Shown here: positions 8,156 to 17,043 of the stretch, piece after piece
How the letters are laid out: each line of letters opens with the position of its first letter
Position numbering within the stretch: position 1 is the first letter of the stretch
Origin: Pelagibacterium limicola
Lineage (GTDB): Bacteria; Pseudomonadota; Alphaproteobacteria; Rhizobiales; Devosiaceae
Length of the DNA: 64,000 nt
NCBI RefSeq assembly: GCF_015694405.1
Contig: NZ_JADQDB010000003.1
Coordinates: 1-64,000 of the forward strand
Direction: 5' to 3'
Notes under the pieces: model-generated
What the model was told of the DNA's origin: nothing
Database searches by the model: none
Seen by the model: only the letters and a program-made list of their open reading frames with translations
Translations under genes and position numbers: made by a program

Positions 8156-8536
8156 ATGGACCAAAAGACATTCGATATCGGGCTTGAAATTCGCAAATCG
8201 GTGCTAGGCGCCGAGTTTGTCGAGCAGTCGCTGGCCACTGCCGATGATTTCAACCGGCCGATGCAGGAACTGACGACCGAATATTGCTGGGGGGCCGTGT
8301 GGGGACGCGACACGCTCGACCGGCGCACGCGCAGCATGCTCAACCTCGCCATGATCAGCGCGCTAAACCGTCCGCACGAGTTGCGGATGCACATCAAGGG
8401 CGCGCTGCGCAATGACGTCACCAAGGAGGAAATCCGCGAGGTCTTCCTGCAGGTCGCCATCTATTGCGGCATTCCCGCAGGCGTCGATTCCTTCCGCATC
8501 GCGCGTGACGTTTTCAGCGAGAACAGCGGCGCCTGA
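8156..8536 (+). CDS. Carboxymuconolactone decarboxylase family protein (PcaC-like)
   Basis: The 126-residue protein covers one CMD/AhpD-type helical domain of PcaC length. Typical stretches are EYCWGAVWGRDTLDRRTRSMLNLAMISALNRPHELRMHIKGALRNDVTKEEIREVFLQVAIYCGIPAG. It lacks the CxxC of AhpD peroxidoreductases and has a single cysteine in that region, as PcaC does. PcaC removes CO2 from 4-carboxymuconolactone in the beta-ketoadipate pathway. Here a related lactone or unsaturated ring acid may be the substrate, since a metallo-lactonase follows 24 bases downstream. It is the third gene of the unit starting at 6031. Confidence 0.88.
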   Translation: MDQKTFDIGLEIRKSVLGAEFVEQSLATADDFNRPMQELTTEYCWGAVWGRDTLDRRTRSMLNLAMISALNRPHELRMHIKGALRNDVTKEEIREVFLQVAIYCGIPAGVDSFRIARDVFSENSGA

Positions 8537-8559
8537 CCGGCGCTGCGCAGGAGTGAGCG

Positions 8560-9369
8560 ATGAGCAACGACATCTATGAAGCCTATGCCATCGCCTATGC
8601 CCGGCATGAGCGTGGCGCCGCCGAAAATTTCATCGGCGGCGACCCCCATAACGGGCCGATGCCGCTCAACTACTATGTTTGGGTCCTGCGAAACAGCGAG
8701 CGGACGCTCGTCATCGATACCGGCTTTGATGAGCGCGGCGCGGGACTGAGAGGGCGGACGATCACGCGCCCCGTCCGCGAGGGCCTTGCCGCGCTCGGGG
8801 TCGATCCCGGGGCAGTCACCGACGTCGTTATCACCCACATGCATTATGACCATGCCGGCAATGACGGGCTGTTCCCCAATGCGTGCTTTCATTTGCAGGA
8901 CAGCGAGATGTCCTTTGCCACTGGGCGGTGCATGTGCCACCCGGGGATGAATCATCCTTACGAGATCGAGGATGTCGTCTCGATGGTCCGGCGGGTTTTT
9001 GCCGGTCGCGTCCGCTTTTACGATGGCGACAGCACGCTCTTTCCGGGCATCGATCTTCATCATATCGGCGGCCATGCCCGCGGGTTGCAGGCGCTGAGCG
9101 TCAATACACGCCGTGGACCAGTCATCATCGCATCCGACACCGCACACCATTATGCCCATTTGCGCGAGCGGCGGGTCTTCCCGACGGTCGATAGCGTGGC
9201 CGATGTCCATGCCGGATACGACCGGCTTTTGAGCCTCGCACCCGACATTTCCCACATCATTCCCGGCCATGACCCGCTTGTCGCGGACCTCTACCCCGCA
9301 TTCAGCGCCGGTACGACGGACTGGATTGTCCGTCTCGACGCCGATCCCCAATCACTGCCGGCGCTCTGA
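8560..9369 (+). CDS. Metallo-beta-lactamase fold hydrolase, N-acyl homoserine lactonase-like
   Basis: The 269-residue MBL-fold protein has the full di-zinc set: THMHYDHAGN (HxHxDH), a later histidine in HHIGGHARG, the bridging aspartate in IASDTAHHY and a last histidine in IIPGHDP. The arrangement resembles AiiA-type lactonases, which open lactone rings in the cytoplasm. No signal peptide is present. Next to a CMD-like protein and downstream of a Baeyer-Villiger type monooxygenase, a role in opening the lactone formed from a cyclic ketone is the best inference. Quenching of homoserine-lactone signals is an alternative. Confidence 0.87.
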   Translation: MSNDIYEAYAIAYARHERGAAENFIGGDPHNGPMPLNYYVWVLRNSERTLVIDTGFDERGAGLRGRTITRPVREGLAALGVDPGAVTDVVITHMHYDHAGNDGLFPNACFHLQDSEMSFATGRCMCHPGMNHPYEIEDVVSMVRRVFAGRVRFYDGDSTLFPGIDLHHIGGHARGLQALSVNTRRGPVIIASDTAHHYAHLRERRVFPTVDSVADVHAGYDRLLSLAPDISHIIPGHDPLVADLYPAFSAGTTDWIVRLDADPQSLPAL

Positions 9370-9399
9370 TCCGGCGACATGTCGATCTAGGAGTTATCG

Positions 9400-10293
9400 A
9401 TGAGTTCTCTCAACCTTGGTTTCGTTGGTCTCGGACGCATGGGTGGCCCGATGACAAAACGCCTGCTCGATGCGGGCCATGATGTCACCGTGTTCGATAC
9501 CAGCTCGGCTGCCCTCGATGCTGCAGCATCCCACGGGGCCAAAATTGCCAGTTCGCCGAGTGACGTCGGCGACAGGGCGGATATTGTGCTCGTTAGCCTG
9601 CCGACACCTGACATTGTCTACAAAGTCGTCGCCGGAAACGATGGCGTGGCCGATGGCAAACAGGTCCGCGCCGTCGTCGATCTCTCGACCACTGGTCCTA
9701 GCATGGCGGCCCGCATTGGCGGGGAGCTGGCCAGACGCAATCTGCGCTGGATGGACGCCCCGATCAGCGGCGGCATTGCGGGCGCGACCAATGGTACACT
9801 GGCAGTGATGGTGTCCGGTGACGAGTTGACGTTCACCGAAATCGAAGCCGTACTAACAGTCTTCGGGCGCCTCTTTTATGTCGGCGAAAAATCCGGTCTT
9901 GCCCAGGTTGCCAAGCTGGCCAACAATCTGCTGGCCGCGGCGGCAATGGTGGTTTCATCAGAAGCCATGGTGATGGGCACCAAGGCCGGAATCCGTCCCG
10001 ATGTTCTGCTTGACATCATAAACGCGGGCAGCGGGCGCAACAGTGCCACCCAGGACAAATTTCCCCGTTCGGTGCTGCCGGGCACCTTCGATTTCGGATT
10101 TGCCACCGGGCTCTCCTACAAGGATGTCCGGCTCTGTATCGACGAGGCCGAGGCCATGGGCGTGCCCATGGTCGCGGGTGCAGTTATCCGCCAGATGCTT
10201 GCCGTCACCAATGCGCGCTTTGGCCCCGATTCCGACTTCACCTCCATCTGTCGCGTCGTAGAGGACTGGGCGGGGGTCGAAGTTCGCGCCTGA
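9400..10293 (+). CDS. NAD-dependent beta-hydroxyacid dehydrogenase (3-hydroxyisobutyrate dehydrogenase-like)
   Basis: The 297-residue protein has the family's four motifs: the Rossmann start FVGLGRMGGPMTKRLLDAGH, the substrate-binding DLSTTGPS and DAPISGGIAGA, the catalytic lysine in AQVAKLANNLL, and a C-terminal YKDVRLCIDEA segment. It should oxidise a 3-hydroxy (or 2-hydroxy-3-oxo) acid with NAD(P). GGAGT precedes the ATG. It closes the unit that begins at 6031. The shared operator at 10298-10316 lies only four bases after its stop, ahead of the monooxygenase gene. Confidence 0.9.
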   Translation: MSSLNLGFVGLGRMGGPMTKRLLDAGHDVTVFDTSSAALDAAASHGAKIASSPSDVGDRADIVLVSLPTPDIVYKVVAGNDGVADGKQVRAVVDLSTTGPSMAARIGGELARRNLRWMDAPISGGIAGATNGTLAVMVSGDELTFTEIEAVLTVFGRLFYVGEKSGLAQVAKLANNLLAAAAMVVSSEAMVMGTKAGIRPDVLLDIINAGSGRNSATQDKFPRSVLPGTFDFGFATGLSYKDVRLCIDEAEAMGVPMVAGAVIRQMLAVTNARFGPDSDFTSICRVVEDWAGVEVRA

Positions 10294-10297
10294 CGAG

Positions 10298-10316
10298 CAT
10301 TTCAACAGATGAAACG
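10298..10316. promoter_or_regulatory. Shared operator palindrome, site 2 (monooxygenase promoter)
   Basis: This reads CATTTCA, spacer ACAGA, TGAAACG, the exact consensus of the five-site family. It lies 63 bases upstream of the ATG of the monooxygenase at 10379, a good place to control an internal promoter for the monooxygenase and lipocalin-like genes. Confidence 0.72.
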
Positions 10317-10378
10317 CTGGCAAATCAGGAGAGCCATCCCGGTGTCGCCAGCCTAGAACTCATAACACTACAAACAGG

Positions 10379-12340
10379 ATGACTATGGGCGACATGAATA
10401 GGGATGGCGGATTGCCGGGCCGACGCAGCCGCGACGAGATCAAGGCGGCACTCAGGGACGCCGATATTTCCATATTGCTGATGGTTGCGGTACAACTTTC
10501 GGGCGATATCGAATTGCTCGACCGTTACGTACCATTCCTGGGCAAGCCCGGCGAATTTACGCACACCCTGCCCCCTGCAATGGTCGAGGAATTGCTCGAA
10601 AAGCTGACAGCCGAGCTCGAAAAAGATCGTAGAAAGCGCGAGGCAACCGCACCGGAAAAATTGCGCCGGATGATGAGCACCTTTGTCGGCGAGGACATTT
10701 CCGACCTCTATATGCCCCTCCTGATGGAAGATCTCGGCTTCAAGGCGCCCGAGCAGCCCCTGCCCGCAGCGGTCGCCGCCCAGCCGAACCGCGCCGCAGA
10801 ATTTTCGGTATTGGTTGTGGGTGCCGGTGCTTCGGGCGTATGCGCAGGCATCGCGCTCAAAAAGGCCGGTATCTTTTTCGAGATCGTGGAGCGAAATGAC
10901 GACATAGGCGGCGTCTGGCACGAGAACACCTATCCCGGATGCGGCGTGGACAGCGCCAACCACCTCTATTGCTACTCATTTGAGCTCAACAACAACTGGT
11001 CGCGCTATTACGTCAAACAGCCCGAGCTGCGGTCCTATCTCCGCGATTGCGCCGAGCGGTACGGCCTTATCGGCCACGTAAAATTCAATCAGACCGTCAC
11101 CGCCATGCGGTACGATTCCAAAACTGCGCTCTGGCATGTGTCGATCACTCAACCGGATGGGTCAACCCGGCATGTGACCGCCAACGCCGTGATCAGCGCG
11201 GTGGGTCAGCTCAACCGGCCCGCCTATCCAAAACTCAAGGGCATGGAAAGCTTCGCAGGCGCGGCCATGCACACGGCGCGCTGGCGCCACGATCTCGACC
11301 TTGCCGGCAAATCGGTCGCCATGATCGGCACCGGCGCAAGTGGTATGCAGGTGGGGCCCGCGATTGCCGATACGGTCGGCAAGCTCACGATCTTCCAGCG
11401 GTCGGCGCCCTGGGTCCTGCCCCGGCACAATTACCACAACACCGTCAGCGAAAATGTCAAATGGGTCCTCGCCAATGTGCCCCATTATGCGCGATGGTAC
11501 CGGTTCCTGCTGTTCTGGGCATATGGCGACGGCGTCTACCCGCTCCTCAAGATCGACCGGTCATGGACCGGCAAGACTTCGATTTCGGCGCGCAATGACG
11601 AGATCCGGGAAGCCTGGACGCAATATGTGAAGGCCGAGATGGGAGACCTGCCCGAGCTTTATGCCAAGGTGCTCCCCGATTACCCCCCTTACGGAAAGCG
11701 GTCGCTTCGCGACAATGACTGGTACCAGACGCTGCGTCGCGACAATGTCGAACTGGTCACCACGCCAATTGCCGAAATCGTCCCAGACGGCGTTCTCGAC
11801 AGGGACGGCAGGCATCACCCTGTCGATGTCGTCGTGTATGCGACGGGGTTCGAGGCCAGCCGCATGCTCTATCCTATAGAGGTCACGGGGCGTAATGGGG
11901 TCAGGTTGCGGGACCTTTGGGGCGACGATGACCCTCGTGCCTATCTCGGCATCACAGTTCCAGACTTCCCCAATCTCTTTCTCACCTATGGGCCGAACAC
12001 CAACCTGGCGCATGGCGGCAGCATTATTTTCCAGATCGAATGCCAGGTGAACTACATCATGGCCAGCTTGGCCCTGTTGTTCGAAAGCGGCGCGGATGCG
12101 CTCGACTGCACGCACGAAGCCCATGACGACTACAACCGTCTGGCGGAAGAAACGCTTGCCGAGATGGTGTGGTCGTTCGAGGGCGTCACCAACTGGTACA
12201 AGAACGCAAAAGGGCGCGTCACGACGAACTCGCCATGGTCCATGGTCGACTATTGGCACATGACCCGCCGCCCGGACCCCAAGGCGTACACTTTCATCAT
12301 GCGTTCGGATGTTTCAGAAGCGGAGCAGAAATTTGCCTAG
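10379..12340 (+). CDS. Flavin-containing Baeyer-Villiger-type monooxygenase (HAPMO-like)
   Basis: The 653-residue protein has an N-terminal extension of about 140 residues, then the FAD-binding VVGAGASGVCAG, a second dinucleotide motif MIGTGASGMQVG, and FAGAAMHTARW, which fits the Baeyer-Villiger fingerprint FxGxxxHxxxW. Extension, motif order and length match 4-hydroxyacetophenone monooxygenases (about 640 residues). These insert one oxygen from O2 next to a ketone using FAD and NADPH, giving esters or lactones. The residue after the fingerprint W is R where P or D is usual. It starts at an ATG right behind AGG, with a private operator upstream. It is the natural entry enzyme of the cluster; the substrate ketone is unknown. 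Confidence 0.9.
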   Translation: MTMGDMNRDGGLPGRRSRDEIKAALRDADISILLMVAVQLSGDIELLDRYVPFLGKPGEFTHTLPPAMVEELLEKLTAELEKDRRKREATAPEKLRRMMSTFVGEDISDLYMPLLMEDLGFKAPEQPLPAAVAAQPNRAAEFSVLVVGAGASGVCAGIALKKAGIFFEIVERNDDIGGVWHENTYPGCGVDSANHLYCYSFELNNNWSRYYVKQPELRSYLRDCAERYGLIGHVKFNQTVTAMRYDSKTALWHVSITQPDGSTRHVTANAVISAVGQLNRPAYPKLKGMESFAGAAMHTARWRHDLDLAGKSVAMIGTGASGMQVGPAIADTVGKLTIFQRSAPWVLPRHNYHNTVSENVKWVLANVPHYARWYRFLLFWAYGDGVYPLLKIDRSWTGKTSISARNDEIREAWTQYVKAEMGDLPELYAKVLPDYPPYGKRSLRDNDWYQTLRRDNVELVTTPIAEIVPDGVLDRDGRHHPVDVVVYATGFEASRMLYPIEVTGRNGVRLRDLWGDDDPRAYLGITVPDFPNLFLTYGPNTNLAHGGSIIFQIECQVNYIMASLALLFESGADALDCTHEAHDDYNRLAEETLAEMVWSFEGVTNWYKNAKGRVTTNSPWSMVDYWHMTRRPDPKAYTFIMRSDVSEAEQKFA

Positions 12341-12728
12341 TCTCGTTGGCGTATGGCGCCTTGTCGATATTACCAACAAGGATGCCGATGGGCGCGTTCT
12401 GCCTTCATCCTATGGTCCTCTGAAAATGGGTCTGATTACCTTCACCGAGCAAAACCGCATGATGGTCGTCATCTGTGATGGCCGCGAGCATCTGGGTGAC
12501 GGCGAGACCCAGCGCGAATACACGTCCTATGCAGGAAACTACAAATTCGACGGCACGACGCTCGTTACGCGAGTCGACTGTTCGACGCCCACCATTCCGA
12601 ACCGGATTGGCACCGACCAGGTGCGCCCTGCACGATTCGAGGGCAATTGCGTCATTCTCACCGCGCCGCCCGTCGAGATCGATGGTATCGTTCAGTACCG
12701 GGATTTAACCTGGGAGAAGATTGCCTGA
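12309..12728 (+). CDS. Lipocalin-like domain protein
   Basis: The frame gives up to 139 residues resembling small lipocalin-like proteins (PF13924 type): SLVGVWRLVDIT at the start, GLITFTEQNRMMVVI, YAGNYKFDGTTLVTRVD, and a C-terminal LTWEKIA strand. Such beta-barrel proteins often accompany flavin monooxygenases or SDRs and may bind or isomerise the product. The ATG at 12309 gives a 32-base overlap with the monooxygenase. A TTG at 12333 behind CGGAGCAG gives eight bases and is equally plausible. The protein is cytoplasmic, with no signal peptide. Confidence 0.75.
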   Translation: MFQKRSRNLPSLVGVWRLVDITNKDADGRVLPSSYGPLKMGLITFTEQNRMMVVICDGREHLGDGETQREYTSYAGNYKFDGTTLVTRVDCSTPTIPNRIGTDQVRPARFEGNCVILTAPPVEIDGIVQYRDLTWEKIA

Positions 12729-12802
12729 AATTCCTGCGCATTTGATTTGCAATCACCCGGGCCGATGCGTCACAGTCCGCTTGTGTTTCCGGGGAGGAAA
12801 AC

Positions 12803-13615
12803 ATGACATCCTATAGGCCGGTTGTTTCAGTGATGCGTTCGTTCGAGGTGCTTGAGGCGCTCAATCGGCAGCGCTATTCGACCGTGGACCATCTTTATCG
12901 CCTGACCGGCCTGCCCAAATCCACAATCGTGCGGCTGCTCGAAACGCTTATCGAGGCCGGCTATGTGGTCAGGGACGATACGGGAAAGGGCTACCAGGTC
13001 GCGTCACAGGTCAATGCGCTCAGTTGCGGCTTTCACGGCGCACCCCAGGTTGTGGAGGCCGGGCGCGCTTGGGCACAGGAACTGACCCGGATGTTCAACT
13101 GGCCGGCAGCCATTGCCGTGCTTGACCGCAATGCGGTTCAGGTTTGCTACACCACCAGTGGAGAAAGTCCTGTCGCACCCTATCATGCGCTCATCTACAA
13201 AAGGCTTGGTCTCGTCAGCAAGGCGCTGGGTCGCGCCTATTTCGCGTTCTGCCCTGCCGGAGAACGGCGCCTGATCCATAGACTCCTGTTGACGACGTCC
13301 CATCCGGACAACGACCAGATGGGGGCGCCCGACGCCATCGAACAGATCATGCGGGCAACCCGTAAGCAGCAATTTGCCGAGCGCCAAAGTTGCCTCAAAT
13401 CTGATACATCGGCCAGTATAGCCGTGCCGATCTATCAGCAGGCAACCAACCGCGTGCTCGGGACGATAGGGCTTACATATTATGCCAGCGCCGTGAAGCG
13501 CAGCGAGATCATGGACAAGCTGGTGCCAAATCTCATGGTTGCGGCGGAAGCGGTCAGCGACAATGTCGCTCGCATGCAGACCGCGATCCAATCGGCCCGG
13601 ACGGTCGTGCATTAG
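12803..13615 (+). CDS. IclR-family transcriptional regulator
   Basis: The 270-residue protein has the IclR layout. An N-terminal winged helix covers about residues 5-70 (SVMRSFEVLEALNRQRYSTVDHLYRLTGLPKSTIVRLLETL, then wing YVVRDDTGKGYQVA), and a C-terminal effector domain carries ALGRAYFAFCP and SIAVPIYQQATNRVLGTIGLTYY. It resembles MhpR-like activators of aromatic catabolism in overall form. It sits in the middle of the cluster and is the obvious reader of the five TTTCA-N5-TGAAA palindromes. A related symmetric TTTCC-N5-GGAAA at 12786-12800 overlaps its own ribosome site. The effector is probably a pathway intermediate. Confidence 0.88.
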   Translation: MTSYRPVVSVMRSFEVLEALNRQRYSTVDHLYRLTGLPKSTIVRLLETLIEAGYVVRDDTGKGYQVASQVNALSCGFHGAPQVVEAGRAWAQELTRMFNWPAAIAVLDRNAVQVCYTTSGESPVAPYHALIYKRLGLVSKALGRAYFAFCPAGERRLIHRLLLTTSHPDNDQMGAPDAIEQIMRATRKQQFAERQSCLKSDTSASIAVPIYQQATNRVLGTIGLTYYASAVKRSEIMDKLVPNLMVAAEAVSDNVARMQTAIQSARTVVH

Positions 13616-13638
13616 CGTCCACAACGAACGGAAACATA

Positions 13639-15117
13639 ATGACCAAACCGGTACTCAGTGATCCTCGCCTGTTCGAGGAGCGGGCCTTCTTTGCAGGTCA
13701 ATGGCAAAACGCCGCCAGCGGCGATCATATCGAGGTCACCGATCCAGGTGATGGAAAAGTCTTTGCTGGTGTCCCTAGCCTCGATCGGGCAGAGATACAA
13801 ACCGCAATTGCGCTGGCCGCGAAGGCCCAGCCTGTCTGGGCGCGGAGGACCGCAAAAGAGCGCGCGGGAATCTTGCGCCGCTGGCATGACCTCATCATAG
13901 AACATCTCGATGACCTCGCGCTGATCCTCACTCATGAGCAGGGCAAACCGCTTGCCGAGGCCCGCAGCGAGATCGCCAGCAACGCCGCCTATCTCGACTG
14001 GTTCGGCGAAGAAGCAAAACGGATCGATGGCGACATCATTCCATCGTCCGCGCCCAACCAGCGCATTTTGGTGCTCAAGCAGCCGGTTGGGGTGGTCGGG
14101 GCGATCACCCCCTGGAACTTTCCCAATGGCATGATCACGCGCAAAGCAGGCCCGGCGCTTGCAGCGGGCTGCACCATGATCCTCAAACCTGCCTCCCAGA
14201 CGCCACTGTCGGCGCTAGCGCTTGCCGTCCTTGCTGAGCGCGCAGGCGTGCCACCGGGCGTATTTTCCGTCATCACCGGTTCGGCCCGGATGATCGGAGA
14301 AACTTTCTGCTCCGACCCTAGGATCGCCAAGATCACCTTTACCGGCTCGACCGAGGTGGGGCGCTGGCTGATGCGCAATGCCGCGGACGGAATCAAGCGA
14401 CTGTCGCTGGAACTGGGTGGAAATGCTCCCTTCATCGTATTTGCCGATGCCGATATCGATGCAGCCGTGGATGGGGCCATGGCTGCCAAATTCCGAAATG
14501 CGGGACAGACATGCGTGTGCGCCAACCGCATCTATGTCCAGAGCACCGTCGCGCAAGCATTCACGAACAAGCTGACAGAACGGGTCAGCCGGTTGCGACT
14601 TGGCATGGGCACTGGCAAAGACGTCGATCTCGGACCGCTCATCGACAGGGACGCTATAGCCAAGATTGAGGACCATATAGCCGATGCCGTCGGCAAAGGT
14701 GCGCAATTGCACGTTGGGGGGCATCGCTCGAAACTTGGCGGGACCTTTTTCGAGCCGACCGTCCTCTCGGGTGTCACGCAGGACATGCGCGTCGCCCATG
14801 AGGAAACCTTCGCCCCCCTCGCCCCGGTCATCACGTTCGATACAGAAGCCCAGGCCATAGAGATGGCCAATGACAGTGAGTTGGGGCTGGCGGGCTATTT
14901 CTATTCGCGCGACCATTCGCGTATTTGGCGGGTCGCCGAGGCACTTGAGCTGGGAATGGTCGGGGTTAATTGCGGCGTGATCGGCAATGAAATGGCGCCG
15001 TTTGGCGGAATAAAGCAATCGGGCCTCGGGCGCGAGGGATCGCGCTACGGCATCGATGAGTTCCTCAATCTGAAATATGTCTGCCTTGGCGGGCTAGAAC
15101 CGGTGGAGCACACATAA
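13639..15117 (+). CDS. NAD(P)-dependent aldehyde dehydrogenase, succinate-semialdehyde dehydrogenase-like
   Basis: The 492-residue protein is of normal length for the family. PWNFPNGMITRKAGPALAAGCTMILKPA binds the cofactor, the general base glutamate is in SLELGGNAPF and the nucleophile cysteine in NAGQTCVCANR. The final APFGGIKQSGLGREGSRYGIDEFLNLKYVCLG is typical of GabD-like enzymes. It oxidises an omega-semialdehyde to a dicarboxylate in the cytoplasm. It starts 23 bases after the IclR gene, and its stop overlaps the next start as TAATG. In this route it may oxidise the aldehyde released by the aldolase or by ring cleavage. Confidence 0.92.
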   Translation: MTKPVLSDPRLFEERAFFAGQWQNAASGDHIEVTDPGDGKVFAGVPSLDRAEIQTAIALAAKAQPVWARRTAKERAGILRRWHDLIIEHLDDLALILTHEQGKPLAEARSEIASNAAYLDWFGEEAKRIDGDIIPSSAPNQRILVLKQPVGVVGAITPWNFPNGMITRKAGPALAAGCTMILKPASQTPLSALALAVLAERAGVPPGVFSVITGSARMIGETFCSDPRIAKITFTGSTEVGRWLMRNAADGIKRLSLELGGNAPFIVFADADIDAAVDGAMAAKFRNAGQTCVCANRIYVQSTVAQAFTNKLTERVSRLRLGMGTGKDVDLGPLIDRDAIAKIEDHIADAVGKGAQLHVGGHRSKLGGTFFEPTVLSGVTQDMRVAHEETFAPLAPVITFDTEAQAIEMANDSELGLAGYFYSRDHSRIWRVAEALELGMVGVNCGVIGNEMAPFGGIKQSGLGREGSRYGIDEFLNLKYVCLGGLEPVEHT

Positions 15118-16091
15118 TGCAATATGGACGCCTTGGGAGCACAGGCCTCGAGATCGCGCGGTTATGCGTTGGCTGCATGAGCTTTGGGGAATCCGGCCGC
15201 GGCGAGCATGACTGGACGCTCGATGAGGACAGCAGCCGGGTCATCATCCGCCGCGCACTGGAAGCCGGGCTTAATTTCTTCGACACCGCCAACATGTATT
15301 CGGACGGAACCAGCGAGGAATTTCTCGGACGCGCGTTAAAGGATTTCGCCAGGCGCGAAGAGGTGGTTATCGCCACCAAGGTCGGCATAAGGATGCGCCC
15401 CGGCCCCAACGGGTCCGGCCTCTCGCGCCGGCACATATTCGAGCAGATCAATGCAAGCCTCAAACGGCTCGGCACCGATCATGTCGACCTCTACCAGATC
15501 CACCGCTGGGATCCCGACACGCCCATTGAGGAAACGCTGGAAGCGCTGAACGATGTCGTGCGCATGGGCAAGGCGCGCTATATCGGCGCCTCCTCAATGT
15601 ATGCCTGGCAATTTGCCAAGGCCCTGTTCACCCAGCAAAAGCACGGCTGGGCGCCCTTTGTGTCCATGCAGAATCATTTCAACCTTCTTTACCGGGAAGA
15701 AGAGCGCGAGATGCTCCCCCTCTGCCGTGACCAGAAGATCGGCCTCCTCCCCTGGAGCCCTCTGGCCCGCGGCAAGCTTGCCCGTCCACACGGACAATCA
15801 ACAGGGCGCGCCCAGACCGATGTCGTGACAGCCCGGCTTTATGCGCACGAGACCGCGGCAGACCTGGCTGTGATTGATGCAGTGGGCGCCATCGCCGGGC
15901 GGTACGGGGTGTCACGCGCCGAAGTCGCGCTTGCCTGGGTGCGCCAGACAGACCCTGTCAGCGCACCGATCATCGGTGTCACATCCGCAGCGCAACTGGA
16001 CACCGCCGTTTCATCGCTCGACCTGCAGTTGAGCGCAGATGACATGTCAGCGCTAGAAGCGGACTATCGCGTAAAACCATTTCTACTCTAG
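15117..16091 (+). CDS. Aldo/keto reductase
   Basis: The 324-residue (beta/alpha)8 protein keeps the catalytic tetrad: aspartate in NFFDTANMYSDG, tyrosine in the same motif, lysine in VVIATKVG and histidine in LYQIHRWD. NADPH binding is expected around LLPWSPLARGKL and the C-terminal GVTSAAQLD. The start codon overlaps the dehydrogenase stop. The 3' end overlaps the convergent amidohydrolase by four bases. The role may be reduction or oxidation of a pathway carbonyl; the substrate cannot be told. Confidence 0.92.
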   Translation: MQYGRLGSTGLEIARLCVGCMSFGESGRGEHDWTLDEDSSRVIIRRALEAGLNFFDTANMYSDGTSEEFLGRALKDFARREEVVIATKVGIRMRPGPNGSGLSRRHIFEQINASLKRLGTDHVDLYQIHRWDPDTPIEETLEALNDVVRMGKARYIGASSMYAWQFAKALFTQQKHGWAPFVSMQNHFNLLYREEEREMLPLCRDQKIGLLPWSPLARGKLARPHGQSTGRAQTDVVTARLYAHETAADLAVIDAVGAIAGRYGVSRAEVALAWVRQTDPVSAPIIGVTSAAQLDTAVSSLDLQLSADDMSALEADYRVKPFLL

Positions 16092-16879
16092 AAGTAGAAA
16101 TCCAGCGCCGTTAGTGCGGCAACGCGCCGGCGCATGTCACCATCTTCGACCCAGTCGAGATAAGCGAGCGTGTCGCGATAGGTGACATTACCCATATACC
16201 CCACAAACGGCCAATCGCTGCCCCACATCAGGCGGTCCCACCCTCCGGCGGCCACAAGGGCTCTAGCGGCGGCTTTGGCGTTTTGCGGATTTCTGTAACG
16301 GAAGGCCCCGGAAAGCTTGACCCATGTACGCCCCCGATCGATAGCATCGAGGATGGCGCGAAAACCCGGATCGTCGATCCCGGCCTGGGTGTCGATCATG
16401 CCCATATGGTCCACCACCACCCGGACGCCCGAGGCTTCCAGCGCCGCTATGGTCGCTCCGATGCGGTCAGGGCGGTCGGTGAGGTGCACATGCCATCCAT
16501 GGTCCGCACAACGGCGCAGCAACCGCCGGTTGGCGTCAGAGATCAAATCCGCCACGTGACCATCACCATGCCAAAGCAGGCGAATACCCAGAAAACCCTC
16601 CCTGCTCATCTGCTCAAAGGCGTGGGCATCGGCATCGGGCGGCAAGTTCGCAGTGGCGCGCAAACGCGGAAAGCGCTTGAGCGCGTGCCGGAAATCGTCA
16701 TTGAAATATCCGTATATGCTCGCGGTGCTCAGAACCCCATAGGAGATCCCATACGCCACAAAGCATGCCATCAGATCCTCGACCGGGGCCTCCTCGCCGT
16801 TTGGCCACCATTTATCCTCAAGCATGGGCGTGTTGCGGTCGAAGATGTGGACATGGGTGTCCACAATGAGATCAGGCAT
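16088..16879 (-). CDS. TIM-barrel amidohydrolase (PF04909-type), copy 1
   Basis: From the ATG at 16879 the protein has 263 residues. It starts with MPDLIVDTHVHIF, giving HxH at residues 9 and 11, and later shows VVVDHMGMID and MWGSDWPFVG, the usual metal histidine and aspartate. Enzymes of this class include lactonases and decarboxylases such as LigI and ACMSD. A longer start at 16960 is unlikely because the operator at 16953-16971 would overlap it and the extra residues look non-coding. It is transcribed alone, divergent from the operon at 17044. A close paralogue follows at 18978, which suggests two related substrates or intermediates. Confidence 0.87.
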   Translation of the reverse strand: MPDLIVDTHVHIFDRNTPMLEDKWWPNGEEAPVEDLMACFVAYGISYGVLSTASIYGYFNDDFRHALKRFPRLRATANLPPDADAHAFEQMSREGFLGIRLLWHGDGHVADLISDANRRLLRRCADHGWHVHLTDRPDRIGATIAALEASGVRVVVDHMGMIDTQAGIDDPGFRAILDAIDRGRTWVKLSGAFRYRNPQNAKAAARALVAAGGWDRLMWGSDWPFVGYMGNVTYRDTLAYLDWVEDGDMRRRVAALTALDFYF

Positions 16880-16952
16880 GACAGTATCCGTTCCGGAAGC
16901 AGCTGGAGTATAGGCCGGCGCCATCGTCCGGTACACAACTCGGGCGAGAATG

Positions 16953-16971
16953 GATTTCACTGCTTGAAACG
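16953..16971. promoter_or_regulatory. Shared operator palindrome, site 3 (divergent amidohydrolase / alpha-beta hydrolase promoter)
   Basis: This reads GATTTCA, spacer CTGCT, TGAAACG, with exact TTTCA/TGAAA arms. It lies between the divergent starts at 16879 and 17044, 73 bases from each, so a single site can serve both directions. Confidence 0.7.
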
Positions 16972-17043
16972 AGATGGGTTTTGCATTCGCATGCCGGGGG
17001 TGCCGGCCCTAGGGTTGGAAAAAGTTCGGGAGCGAGAATACAT

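Noticed and set aside
7172-8171. Long minus-strand frames opposite PrpD and similar ones opposite many other genes
   Set aside because: They are antisense shadows of high-GC coding sequence: Arg-, Gly- and Cys-rich, no motifs, no ribosome sites.
12786-12800. TTTCC-N5-GGAAA as a sixth copy of the shared operator
   Set aside because: It is symmetric with the right spacer but differs at one base in each arm and overlaps the ribosome site, whose purine run could create it by chance. It is mentioned only as a possible autoregulatory site.
16880-16960. N-terminal extension of amidohydrolase copy 1
   Set aside because: It overlaps the shared operator and adds residues before the conserved HxH start that the paralogue lacks.
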